Both the position numbers and the translations under genes were made by a program. From assembly GCF_016458825.1 (NCBI RefSeq), contig NZ_CP066744.1, forward strand, positions 439,001-503,000: a stretch of 64,000 nt of DNA, in the 5' to 3' direction. Origin of the DNA: Miniphocaeibacter halophilus (lineage in GTDB: Bacteria > Bacillota > Clostridia > Tissierellales > Peptoniphilaceae). The notes beneath the pieces were generated by a model that saw nothing but the letters and a program-made list of their open reading frames with translations, searched no databases and was not told the origin of the DNA. Below are positions 46,517-55,364 of this stretch, piece by piece (position 1 is the stretch's first letter; each line of letters opens with the position of its first letter).

Positions 46517-48796
46517 TTAATCCTCCTCTTTTTCTAAAGCCCTTATTATTTTTTCAGGAGTTATTGGAAGAGATCTTATCCTTGCTCCACAAGCATTAAA
46601 GATTGCATCTGCTATTGCCGGTGCCGGTGAATTTGTTACTAACTCCGCTATTGACTTAGCTCCAAAAGGACCTGTTGGTTCTTTTTCTGGACAAAAATCC
46701 ACTATTATCTCTCCTATATCATTTCTTGTTGGAATATTGTAATTAAAAAAATTATTTGTTAATAATTTACCTTTATCGGTAAATATTACATCCTCATATA
46801 ATGCAAAACCTATTCCTTGAGTTATTCCACCTTCTGCTTGTATTCTAGCAAGATTAGGATTGATTACTTGTCCACAATCTATTACTGAAACATATTTTAA
46901 AATATCAACTTTTCCTGTTAATGTATTTACCTCTACTTCTACAAAGCTTACAGCATAAGGTCTTGGAGTATTTCCTATTCCAAATGTTGCATCTGCCATA
47001 ATGGCTTCTGCATTAGGACTAACAGCTGAATCAATACCTAGTTGTTTCAATGTAACTGATTTATTATTTTCACTATTAACAACTTTTCCTTTTTCCAGTT
47101 TCATTTTTTCTGTACTTACGTTTAAATATTTTTTAGCTTTTTCAAATATTTTCTCTTTAATTTTTTCACAAGCCCTAACAACTGCATTCCCCGTTAAATA
47201 CGTTGTACAAGAAGCATAGGCTCCTTTATCGTATGGACAACTATCTGTATCACCTGATACTAAATTCACTCCTTCCATGTCCGTATTTAAGGCTTTTGCG
47301 GCTATTTGAAGCAAGATGGTATCTGAACCTGTACCTAAGTCGGAGGAGCTGGTAAACACCGTAAAAGTCCCATCTTCTTGTAGTCTTAGTAAGACTGTTG
47401 CAACATCAATGTTGGATACTCCTGAACTGTGAGTTGCATGTCCCATTCCAACGCCTCTTTTAATATGACCTTCATCTTTTAATTTAAATCTTTTATTATC
47501 CCAATCTATTAATTCTTTCCCTCTTTTTATACATTCTTCTATATTAAAACTTCCAATAGTACTTTTATTTAATCCGCCTATATGTCCAGTTCTTATAGTA
47601 TTTTTTAATTTAACTTCCACCGGATCAAGGCCTAATTTTTCCGATAGCTCATTTATAGCAGAATCCAAGGCAAAGGTTCCTTGAGGTGTTCCATATCCTC
47701 TCATTGCACCTGCAGAAACTCTATTAGTATAATATGTTAAGGCTTTATAATCTACTGCATTAATTACCGAATAAATTGGTAGAGTATTTTGACCTGCCTC
47801 CATTGTAACCGCTGGACCATTTGAACCATAGGCGCCTGTATTATTGTAGCCTCTCATTTTTATTCCATTGATTTTACCATCTTTATTGGCACCTATTACT
47901 AAATCAAAATCCATTTCATGTCTAGTACTGGTAGCATTAAAATTTTCTATTCTGTCGTAAATAATCATAGAAGGTCGTTTTGTTTTCCATGTTACAAAAC
48001 CTACTATCGGTTCTGTTATACAAACATTTTTTCCACCGAAACCCCCACCTATTCTTATTCGTCGCATTCTTACTTGATTTAAACTTAAGCCTAAAACCTT
48101 GGCAACTTGTCTTCTCATATGATATATGGACTGATTGGCAGATATTATTTCAAGTCTTCCTCTTTCATCAATTTTTGCATAGGCCCTTAATGTTTCCATC
48201 ATTGCATGAGCTTGAGCATGGGTAGAATAGGAACCTGAAAAAACAATATCAGATTTTTCAATTTCAGAATCTATGTCTCCATAGCCTATATGAAATTTAC
48301 TAACTATATTTTTTTTAGGATCATATCCAAAGTCAAAAGGTTCAAATCCATCATCCTCTTTATGTATGATATCTTTAAGGTTCAATGAATCCTTCTTGGT
48401 TAAAATCGGATCAAAAACTTTATATTTTACCTTTATAAGTTTTTCAGCCCTAGTGCAAGCTTCAATATTTTCTCCTACAATTATGGCAACTTCTTCACCT
48501 ACATGCCTTACTATTTTTTCTAACAAAATTCTATCATGAGGAGATGCTTCCGGATAGGATTCGCCACATTCTGTATATCTGATTTGTTCAACGTCTCTGT
48601 ATGTATATATAGCAACAATATCTTCTAATTTTTCAGCCCTACTAGTATCTATATCAATTATTTCGGCAAAGGCATAGGGACTTCTTTTAACTTTTATATA
48701 TAATAAATTCCTATAGTCTATATAATCTTCAGTATAGCTTTTGCCACCAAGTAAATTTCCTTCATAATCTATTTTTTTTATGGAATTACCTATCAT
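46517..48796 (-). CDS. Xanthine dehydrogenase-type molybdenum subunit, set C
   Basis: From the ATG at 48796 the protein is 759 residues (a GTG at 48805 is within the GGGTGAG RBS). Mo-pocket motifs: RIGGGFGGKN, AGAMRGYGTPQG, TQGIGFALYED and the catalytic Glu in GPFGAKSIAELVTNSPAPA, where the usual Gly before Glu is Ala. It is the close paralogue of set A (same subunit order and similar N-terminus GNSIKKIDYEG versus GKSYKKLDSEA). Sets A and C probably act on different oxidation states or positions of the purine ring. Confidence 0.9.
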   Translation of the reverse strand: MIGNSIKKIDYEGNLLGGKSYTEDYIDYRNLLYIKVKRSPYAFAEIIDIDTSRAEKLEDIVAIYTYRDVEQIRYTECGESYPEASPHDRILLEKIVRHVGEEVAIIVGENIEACTRAEKLIKVKYKVFDPILTKKDSLNLKDIIHKEDDGFEPFDFGYDPKKNIVSKFHIGYGDIDSEIEKSDIVFSGSYSTHAQAHAMMETLRAYAKIDERGRLEIISANQSIYHMRRQVAKVLGLSLNQVRMRRIRIGGGFGGKNVCITEPIVGFVTWKTKRPSMIIYDRIENFNATSTRHEMDFDLVIGANKDGKINGIKMRGYNNTGAYGSNGPAVTMEAGQNTLPIYSVINAVDYKALTYYTNRVSAGAMRGYGTPQGTFALDSAINELSEKLGLDPVEVKLKNTIRTGHIGGLNKSTIGSFNIEECIKRGKELIDWDNKRFKLKDEGHIKRGVGMGHATHSSGVSNIDVATVLLRLQEDGTFTVFTSSSDLGTGSDTILLQIAAKALNTDMEGVNLVSGDTDSCPYDKGAYASCTTYLTGNAVVRACEKIKEKIFEKAKKYLNVSTEKMKLEKGKVVNSENNKSVTLKQLGIDSAVSPNAEAIMADATFGIGNTPRPYAVSFVEVEVNTLTGKVDILKYVSVIDCGQVINPNLARIQAEGGITQGIGFALYEDVIFTDKGKLLTNNFFNYNIPTRNDIGEIIVDFCPEKEPTGPFGAKSIAELVTNSPAPAIADAIFNACGARIRSLPITPEKIIRALEKEED

Positions 48797-49565
48797 AATA
48801 CTCACCCGCTATATTTCTTATTTCTATAAGCATATCCTCTAATAGCCTTTTCCTTATAAAATCAGAAGCTTTAATATTAGTTCCTAATTCTAACCTTTTC
48901 AAATCATCTTTTAAAACTTTTCTATCCTCTTTAATATATTTTCCTAAAAAATCAAACCTTTTTGCTTTTTGTGGCCTAGCACCAACTGCTATTTTTATGT
49001 CTTTATCTAATAAAACCGCTAGATTCAACTGTGGTATATCCATTTTAGTCAATCGTCTTGATAAATAAACTCCTTTTTTAAAAGTTTTTTCTATAATTAT
49101 TTCCATTAAAATATCTCTTTCTATTTCACTATCCATATATTCAGAAACAGAGATAATTCCCTTTTTAAAGAACTTTAATTTTGCATCAAGAACCAACAAT
49201 ACAGGCATTATATCTGAAAAACCATATTTAGCCCAAACAGAACCTCCTATAGTTGCGGTATTTTTCAATTGTATACCTGCACCTATTTCATTTATAGCTT
49301 TAGTAAGAATTCCATCTCCTAGATTTTTTATTAGTGGATTGATTTCCACATCTCTTAAAGTATTTGAAGAACCAATAAATATAGTATTTTCATCTTCTTT
49401 TATATAATTTAGGTCTAAAGAATTTAAATCTATACCTATATTTTTTTTCCTTTTAGAAATACTTGAAAAACATCCTCCACCAAGAATAACATTACTTTTA
49501 CTTTTATTTAAAACCTCATACGCTTCTTCAATAGTGCTGGGAGTAAAATATTTTTTTAATTCCAT
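48786..49565 (-). CDS. Xanthine dehydrogenase-type FAD subunit, set C
   Basis: A 259-residue FAD subunit: YFTPSTIEEAYEVL, LGGGCFSSI, the FAD loop ATIGGSVWAKYGFSDIMPVLLVLDA (closer to the consensus than in set A), then the C-terminal domain. It follows the 2Fe-2S gene by 15 bases and overlaps the Mo-subunit gene. Electron flow would be Mo, 2Fe-2S, FAD, then NAD or ferredoxin. Confidence 0.88.
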   Translation of the reverse strand: MELKKYFTPSTIEEAYEVLNKSKSNVILGGGCFSSISKRKKNIGIDLNSLDLNYIKEDENTIFIGSSNTLRDVEINPLIKNLGDGILTKAINEIGAGIQLKNTATIGGSVWAKYGFSDIMPVLLVLDAKLKFFKKGIISVSEYMDSEIERDILMEIIIEKTFKKGVYLSRRLTKMDIPQLNLAVLLDKDIKIAVGARPQKAKRFDFLGKYIKEDRKVLKDDLKRLELGTNIKASDFIRKRLLEDMLIEIRNIAGEYYDR

Positions 49566-49580
49566 TTTATTTTCCTCTCA

Positions 49581-50021
49581 TTATATATTAAAATACTTTT
49601 CGATAGCTCTTAATTGTCCTTGATAGCCTGTACATCTACATAAATTAGCTTTTAAAAAATCATTTATTTCGTCTATTGTAGGTTTGTCGTTCTCAAATTC
49701 TAAACCTATTATTGTATTAATAAGAGCCGGTCCACAATATCCACATTGATCTGCTCCTTCTTCAGCTAATAAACTTGCAATTTTTTTTGCTTTATCACCA
49801 AAGCCTTCAACTGTAAAAATTTCTTTACCAGCTGCTCTATTAGTTAAGTAAGAACAGGATAAAACAGGTTTTTTATCTACAATAACTGTACAGACACAAC
49901 AAGAAGCGGTATTACACCCACGTCTTACAGAATTAAAACCAAGTTTTCGTAAGGTATCTAAAAGTTTTTCATCAGGTGAAGTATCTATCTTATATTTTTT
50001 ATTATTTACTAATAATTCCAT
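49581..50021 (-). CDS. Xanthine dehydrogenase-type 2Fe-2S subunit, set C
   Basis: A 146-residue subunit. Cluster I: RRGCNTASCCVCTVIV plus LSC (one extra adjacent Cys compared with set A). Cluster II: CGYCGPALINT and LCRCTGYQGQ. It starts 52 bases past the amidohydrolase gene, the largest gap in this part of the operon. Confidence 0.9.
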   Translation of the reverse strand: MELLVNNKKYKIDTSPDEKLLDTLRKLGFNSVRRGCNTASCCVCTVIVDKKPVLSCSYLTNRAAGKEIFTVEGFGDKAKKIASLLAEEGADQCGYCGPALINTIIGLEFENDKPTIDEINDFLKANLCRCTGYQGQLRAIEKYFNI

Positions 50022-50073
50022 TGCTACCCTCTGCCTTTTATAATAAATCTTAGAAAAATTATAAATAATAGTC

Positions 50074-51489
50074 TTAATTATTATCTAAATAATGATTCCA
50101 TTTATGTCCAGAACCTCTATTTGTAATATTAGCCCTTAAACATAGGTCCTCTGCAATATTATTAATTTCCTCGTATAGCTTTTTCTCATCATTAATAGAT
50201 GTTATTTTCCCATTATCCAATATAATTTCCCCATCAATAATAACCGTTTCAACATTTTGACATGATGATGAATACACTAAAGTTGATACTGGATTATGTA
50301 AAGGTATTGCTTTTGGATTTAAGTATGGATTAAATATAACTAAATCTGCCAATTTTCCTTTCTCTATAGAACCAATTTCCTTTTCCATTCCTATAGCTTT
50401 TGCACCATCAATTGTTGCCATTTCTAAAACTTTTTCAGCTGTCATGGCCACTGGATCTAATTTATCTACTTTATGTAATAAAGCTGTAGTTTTCATTAAT
50501 TCAATCATATCCTGTGCATTGTTGCTAGCAGCACCATCTACTCCTAAACCTACTGTTAATCCAGCCCTAAGCATTTCTGGTATTGGAGCAATTCCAGATG
50601 ATAAATACATATTGCTAAGTACATTATGAGAAATTTTCATATTATATTTAGCTGCTCTTTTTATTTCTTCTTCTGTTAAATAAACTGTATGAACCATTAA
50701 AACATTACTTCCTGTAATATCTAATTTTTCCAATAATTCAAAATCATTACAACCATAAAGCTCAGTTGTAGCCTGTCTATCAAAAGGTGTTTCTGAAATA
50801 TGAGATGTATACCAAGAATCATACTCGTTGGCTAAATCATATAGTAGTCTATGCATTTCTAAAGTACACTCCCACATAGCAGCAGGTCCAGTCCAAATTT
50901 TTACTTTACCATTGTTAGAATTATGATAATTTTCAAAAAGCCTACGTATATCATTTTCTACTGTACTTAAATCCTGAATAGTAGCTTTCTGTACTCCATA
51001 TTCTTCACCTGTGTTTTGAACACATCTTGCTAGTATCCCTCTTTGTCCAATATCTAAGAAGGCTTTAATTATTCCATCAGATAAATTCGCCCTATTATGT
51101 GCATACATATAATCTAAGTTAGTAGTCATACCACTCTTTATTCCTTCTATTACTCCACCCATAGCAGCATAATACACATCTTCTTCAGTTAATATTGTTG
51201 AAGCGGGAAAGGTCATGGTTGATAACCATTTATCCAGTTTCATATCATCTCCAAGCCCTTTTAATAATACTTGAAATAGATGATTATGGGTGTTTATAAA
51301 ACCAGGAAATACAACTTTCCCTTTTAAATTTCTAGTATTTGCTTCTCTGTACTTTTCACTATCAAGAGAATTCATATCCCCAATATCCACTATCTTATTA
51401 CCAACAATATAAATAAATCCGTTTTCTATAATATCTCTATTTGGATTTACTGTTACAATTTGTCCATTGACCAATAATAATTCATTCAT
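50074..51489 (-). CDS. TrzA/ATZ-type amidohydrolase (putative purine deaminase), set C
   Basis: A 471-residue paralogue of the deaminase at 35542. Shared blocks include the HxH in FINTHNHLFQVLLKGLGDDMKLDKWLS, GLGVDGAASNNAQDMIE, VTAEKVLEMATIDGAKAIG-type C-terminus and a common GHKWN end. Differences lie around WTGPAAMWECTLEMHR (set A: GTSPSSVWAATDEML), a region that often shapes the substrate pocket. It precedes the set C hydroxylase as its paralogue precedes set A. Confidence 0.85.
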   Translation of the reverse strand: MNELLLVNGQIVTVNPNRDIIENGFIYIVGNKIVDIGDMNSLDSEKYREANTRNLKGKVVFPGFINTHNHLFQVLLKGLGDDMKLDKWLSTMTFPASTILTEEDVYYAAMGGVIEGIKSGMTTNLDYMYAHNRANLSDGIIKAFLDIGQRGILARCVQNTGEEYGVQKATIQDLSTVENDIRRLFENYHNSNNGKVKIWTGPAAMWECTLEMHRLLYDLANEYDSWYTSHISETPFDRQATTELYGCNDFELLEKLDITGSNVLMVHTVYLTEEEIKRAAKYNMKISHNVLSNMYLSSGIAPIPEMLRAGLTVGLGVDGAASNNAQDMIELMKTTALLHKVDKLDPVAMTAEKVLEMATIDGAKAIGMEKEIGSIEKGKLADLVIFNPYLNPKAIPLHNPVSTLVYSSSCQNVETVIIDGEIILDNGKITSINDEKKLYEEINNIAEDLCLRANITNRGSGHKWNHYLDNN

Positions 51490-51502
51490 GTTTATTCCTT
51501 TT

Positions 51503-52681
51503 TTATTTATATATTTCTTTTAAAATATTAAAATATCCATTAAGGGCCTTATCCAATTGATCCACTTCTATATATTCATCATCTGTATGAGCAATATTTT
51601 CATGGGATGGGCCAAAGCCAATTGTTATAATTCCCTTTTCTCCTGCATAATGACTACCGTTAGTACAGAAAGAATAATTTGTAATTTCTGGATCTAAACC
51701 ACTATTTAATAAGCCCTCATAAGCCTTTTTAATTAATAACTCATCTTTATTATAGATCCAACCAGGGAAAAAACGACTACTAGATATTTTTTCACCAGTA
51801 TAACAAGTTTTTTCTTCTTCGGCTATTGAAACCCTTGCCTCTATACCTTTTTCTTCTTTAAATTTAGCAACAATCTCCTCTATTGGTTTTAATACAGATT
51901 CAACTGTCTCTCCTACTAATAATCTTCTATCATAAGTGGCTCTACAGTAATCCGGAATAACAGATGAGCCAGGATAAGGTTTTGAAATAATATCCGTTAG
52001 TACCAATATTCCCTCTCCTAGATCTTCCTGGAATGGCGGTTGTAGTTTATCAATTTCCTGTATTAGTTCAGACATTAATAAAGCTGCATTTATACCTTTT
52101 TCCGGATTAGCAGAATGGGCAGAAGTTCCAAATGTTTCTACAACTATTTCAGCTCTACCCCTTTGACCTATTTTAAGATTTAGTTCTGAGGCTTCTCCTA
52201 TTATTACAAAATCCGGATTAATTATATCACTAACAGATCTTGGAGCTACACCTTCAAATATTTCTTCAAATACTGAACCGGAAACATAGATTTTTCCTGA
52301 AAAATCTTTCTTGGTTTCCTCAGCAAATCTTGCTACTGCTACAGCCATTGAGCTTAAAGCTCCCTTCATATCTGAAGCTCCTCGACCATAAATTTTTCCA
52401 TCATCTTCTATAGCATCAAATGGAGGATAGGTCCATTTACTTTCATCTACTTGTACTGTGTCAATATGGCCATCAAATAAGGTAATAAGATTATTTCCGT
52501 CATTTCTTTTTCCTTGAATTCCACCAATACAAGAACCATATTTATCGACTATTATTTCATCAAATCCATTATTCTTAAAAAATTGTTTTAAAACATCAAC
52601 AGCTTCTTTTTCATTGCCTGAATACGATTGCTTAGAAATTAAACCTTTGGTTAAATCTAAATTTTTTTTAAACCAATTCAA
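51503..52681 (-). CDS. ygeY: YgeY-type M20 metallohydrolase
   Basis: A 392-residue M20-family hydrolase: first ligand and catalytic Asp in LFDGHIDTVQVD (about 69-75), YGRGASDMKG, Glu pair in SVFEEIFEGVAP, and final His near GFGPSHENIAHTDDEYIEV. This matches the YgeY group, linked to molybdenum/selenium purine catabolism in E. coli and clostridia, and proposed to act on a late purine-ring-opened amide. It is the first gene of the operon, with an AGGAGG RBS, right behind the operator. Confidence 0.87.
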   Translation of the reverse strand: MNWFKKNLDLTKGLISKQSYSGNEKEAVDVLKQFFKNNGFDEIIVDKYGSCIGGIQGKRNDGNNLITLFDGHIDTVQVDESKWTYPPFDAIEDDGKIYGRGASDMKGALSSMAVAVARFAEETKKDFSGKIYVSGSVFEEIFEGVAPRSVSDIINPDFVIIGEASELNLKIGQRGRAEIVVETFGTSAHSANPEKGINAALLMSELIQEIDKLQPPFQEDLGEGILVLTDIISKPYPGSSVIPDYCRATYDRRLLVGETVESVLKPIEEIVAKFKEEKGIEARVSIAEEEKTCYTGEKISSSRFFPGWIYNKDELLIKKAYEGLLNSGLDPEITNYSFCTNGSHYAGEKGIITIGFGPSHENIAHTDDEYIEVDQLDKALNGYFNILKEIYK

Positions 52682-52701
52682 TATTATTTCCTCCTTTTGT
52701 A

Positions 52702-52721
52702 ATATGCGATATATCGCATAT
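52702..52721. promoter_or_regulatory. Perfect 20-bp palindrome, operator of the purine operon
   Basis: A perfect palindrome with core GCGATATATCGC sits just downstream of the predicted transcription start of the purine operon and upstream of ygeY. It is the best candidate site for the divergent GntR/FCD regulator. Confidence 0.7.
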
Positions 52722-52733
52722 ATCTTTGCCTAT

Positions 52734-52762
52734 AGTATATATTATTCCGATTTTACCGTCAA
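52734..52762 (-). promoter_or_regulatory. Sigma-A promoter of the purine operon
   Basis: On the minus strand TTGACG (52762-52757) and TATACT (52739-52734) are 17 bases apart. Transcription should start near 52727, next to the palindrome. Confidence 0.75.
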
Positions 52763-52893
52763 TTTTTTAACTATTCTATTTAAAGTATAACGGTCTTTGA
52801 TTTTAAATTTTACTATACTTTTCTTAATATATGATAAAATATAGAAAATAAACTACGATAATAAATTATCATTATATATATAAGGAGAAAATA

Positions 52894-53592
52894 ATGCCAT
52901 TACCTAATAGAGAGAATATAGTACCAAAAAAAAGTACAAAGGATATAGTATACAGTGAAATGTTGGATTTAATTGTAAAAGGAACACTTAAACCCGGAGA
53001 AAAACTTAATGAAGCCGAATTGACAGACTATTTTGGAGTAAGTAGAACTCCAATTAGAGAAGCAATTCAACTTTTAAAAGAAGTAAAATTAGTTCAAATA
53101 ATTCCAGGACAATCTACTATAGTTGAAACTATAAATTTAAAGGATATGGATAATTGTTACCTAGTACTTACTAATTTACAAGTTTTTGCCATTGAACAAG
53201 CTTTTCCTAATATAACAGAAGAAGACATAGAATATTTAAATATATTATTGGATAATTTTAATATAGCTTCTAGGAAAAACTCTTTACAAGATGTAGTAAA
53301 ATTAGACAATGATTTTCATGATTATTTGGTTAATCTATCAAACAATTCCTATTTAATAGACATAATTAATATGCTACAACTACATGTTACCAGATTGAAA
53401 TATTTGTATTTTGATGATGAGGACATGAGAAAATTTTCTATTAACGAGCATAAAAAGATTTTAGAATTTATCTCTGAAAAAAATATAGAAAAAACAAAGG
53501 ACATTATGTATAATCACTGGGAAAGAGTTAGAAAATCCAGTTTGAAGATTGCTGACAATAAGTTAAATTCTAAAGAAAATAAAAATAATTAA
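52894..53592 (+). CDS. GntR-family regulator with FCD domain
   Basis: A 232-residue FadR-type regulator. The winged helix (about 15-85) shows GEKLNEAELTDYFGVSRTPIREAIQLLKE. The FCD domain (about 90-215) has likely metal/ligand residues: Asp and His in LDNDFHDYL, His in MLQLHVTRL and NEHKKI. FCD domains bind organic acids or metals. Start with AAGGAG seven bases upstream. It is divergent from the 18-gene purine operon and is its likely regulator. A GATAATAAATTATC palindrome at 52857-52870 could allow self-control. Confidence 0.88.
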   Translation: MPLPNRENIVPKKSTKDIVYSEMLDLIVKGTLKPGEKLNEAELTDYFGVSRTPIREAIQLLKEVKLVQIIPGQSTIVETINLKDMDNCYLVLTNLQVFAIEQAFPNITEEDIEYLNILLDNFNIASRKNSLQDVVKLDNDFHDYLVNLSNNSYLIDIINMLQLHVTRLKYLYFDDEDMRKFSINEHKKILEFISEKNIEKTKDIMYNHWERVRKSSLKIADNKLNSKENKNN

Positions 53593-53812
53593 ATATTTTA
53601 CTTTCAAACAAATTTAAGTTTTCCCGCAATAATAAAAGAAATTTGAAATACCAATCTTTTAATATGTAAATATATTTTTCGCATTTATAAAACATATATA
53701 TTCATACAGAAATAGGAGAACTAAAGTAAAGTAAAATTAATTACATGAATTTGTCGCCTACGTGAAAATTTTTAACAATTTAAAACAAAGTTTATAAAAA
53801 TACAAAAAAAGA
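53593..53812. other. Non-coding stretch before the IS element
   Basis: The space from the GntR/FCD stop to the left IS end holds AT-rich sequence without a convincing gene or strong terminator. The whole gene-free stretch continues to 53945 as the IS left end. Confidence 0.5.
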
Positions 53813-53823
53813 GGTTCTATAAT

Positions 53824-53868
53824 TTATGGTGTTGGTGAAGAAAAATGAAAATCTTCTCCAGCACCATT
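53824..53868. terminator. Hairpin inside the left IS end
   Basis: ATGGTGTTGGTGAAGA and TCTTCTCCAGCACCAT form a long stem with few mismatches before a T-run. It could stop outside transcription from entering the transposase gene, a known control feature of IS elements. Confidence 0.6.
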
Positions 53869-53945
53869 TTTTTATAAAAAAAGAGACATAACAACCATTT
53901 TTCCGATACAATAAATTCACTACAAAATACCAATCGGAGGTCATT

Positions 53946-55247
53946 ATGTCTACAAGTAATTATATCTTAGATTTCTTAGGAATAAAAGATAAGAATATTA
54001 AATTTATTAAATTCAGCAATAACATGAGAAAGAACAATGTAACATATAAAGTTATAGACGCTAAACTTTCTTATACTCCTAATGTTTGTCCAATTTGTGG
54101 AAATATGGACAAGAATGCAATTATTAAGCACGGAAATAAAATATCAAATATTAAACTTCTTCCACTAAATGGAGATCCTACTATTTTAAAATTAAGAAAA
54201 CAAAGATTTTTTTGTAAAGAATGTTCTCATACTTTTACAGCAAAAACCAATATTGTAGAGAAAAATTGTTTTATTTCAAATAGGGTAAAATTACATATAA
54301 CTGAAAATCTAACTATGAAAATAAGTCAAAAGGATATTGCTAGGTTAAATTACGTATCTTCTAATACTGTTAGTCGTTCTTTAGAGGCTAATTATAAGGC
54401 TTTTAGAGTTAACAAGTCATATCTGCCTGAAACTTTGTGTTTTGATGAATTCAAATCCACTAAAGATGCTAAGGGCAGTATGAGCTTTATCTTTTGTAAT
54501 GGTGATAGGAAGAATTTTAATATTATAGATATTGTTGAAAATCGTACTCTCCCTTATTTAACTAAATATTTTAGAAAGTTTACCTATAAAGCAAGAGCAA
54601 ATGTGAAATATATTTGTATAGATATATATAAACCTTATATGTCATTAATTAAGGATGTTTTTCCTAATGCTCAAATAGTTTTAGATAAGTTTCATATTGT
54701 AAATCTTATTGGCAGGGCTTTGTTAAAAACAAGGATTGAAATAATGAAAAACTTTAGTACTTCCTCTATTGAATATAAAAGACTAAAAAGATATTGGAAG
54801 CTAATTCAAAAGGATTCTTCTAAACTTGATATAATCCACTTTAGTAAATGGACACATTTTAATAAGTGGAAAAGCACATCTGATGTAGTAAATGAAACTA
54901 TAGCCGTTGATGATAATTTAAAGAAAACATATGAGGTTTATCAAATTCTTTTATCTGATATTAGATGTGAAAATTCTAAAAGATTAAGGGAACATTTAAC
55001 TTTATTTAAGGATACAGTAAGTGAACAAATGGAAGTAGCTATAAACACCTTGTTAAAATATTTTGAATATGTGAAAAACACTTTAAGTACGAACATTACA
55101 AATGGACCCTTGGAAGGTACTAATAATCTTATTAAAAGTATAAAAAGAATAGTTTTTGGATATAGGTCATTTTATAATTTTAGAAATAGAGTTTTTATAA
55201 TTAAAAATTTAATGAAGCCAATAAAGAATTATCAGGCAACTATATAG
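53946..55247 (+). CDS. tnp: ISL3-family transposase
   Basis: A 433-residue transposase, normal length for ISL3. N-terminal zinc-finger region with CPICG and FFCKECSH (about 45-90), then a helix-turn-helix, then the DDE catalytic domain: Asp in LCFDEFKS (about 165), Asp in YICIDIYKPY (about 220) and Glu in GPLEGTNNLIKSIKR (about 395). The frame is intact, so the copy may be active. RBS CGGAGG upstream. Its end overlaps the IS-specific palindrome. Confidence 0.93.
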   Translation: MSTSNYILDFLGIKDKNIKFIKFSNNMRKNNVTYKVIDAKLSYTPNVCPICGNMDKNAIIKHGNKISNIKLLPLNGDPTILKLRKQRFFCKECSHTFTAKTNIVEKNCFISNRVKLHITENLTMKISQKDIARLNYVSSNTVSRSLEANYKAFRVNKSYLPETLCFDEFKSTKDAKGSMSFIFCNGDRKNFNIIDIVENRTLPYLTKYFRKFTYKARANVKYICIDIYKPYMSLIKDVFPNAQIVLDKFHIVNLIGRALLKTRIEIMKNFSTSSIEYKRLKRYWKLIQKDSSKLDIIHFSKWTHFNKWKSTSDVVNETIAVDDNLKKTYEVYQILLSDIRCENSKRLREHLTLFKDTVSEQMEVAINTLLKYFEYVKNTLSTNITNGPLEGTNNLIKSIKRIVFGYRSFYNFRNRVFIIKNLMKPIKNYQATI

Positions 55248-55256
55248 CTGCCTGAT
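55229..55256. terminator. Transposase terminator hairpin
   Basis: ATCAGGCA ... TGCCTGAT forms an inverted repeat at the transposase stop codon; the same repeat is retained in the relic at 2319-2433. Confidence 0.6.
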
Positions 55257-55364
55257 ATAAAAGTAGTTTGTTATTTTATTGTATACCAACACCATTTGAC
55301 AAAGAACCAATAGAACTTGTAGTTTCTATTTAGAAAAAGTTTAAAATCATTATTAATAATATTT

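Larger units (their letters stand above)
53813..55308 (+). mobile_element. ISL3-family insertion sequence
   Basis: A 1.5-kb element with one transposase gene. The ends are imperfect inverted repeats: left GGTTCTATAATTTATGGTGT, right (complement) GGTTCTTTGTCAAATGGTGT, about 24 bp each. I could not find a clear 8-bp target duplication; flanks are AT-rich and differ. It sits between the purine regulator and the 3' end of the fucose operon. A decayed end of the same element type is at 2319-2433. Confidence 0.88.

Noticed and set aside
53805-55316. 8-bp target duplication for the ISL3 element
   Set aside because: Bases outside the ends (AAAAAAGA and AATAGAAC) do not match, and shifting the ends by a few bases does not produce a convincing repeat.
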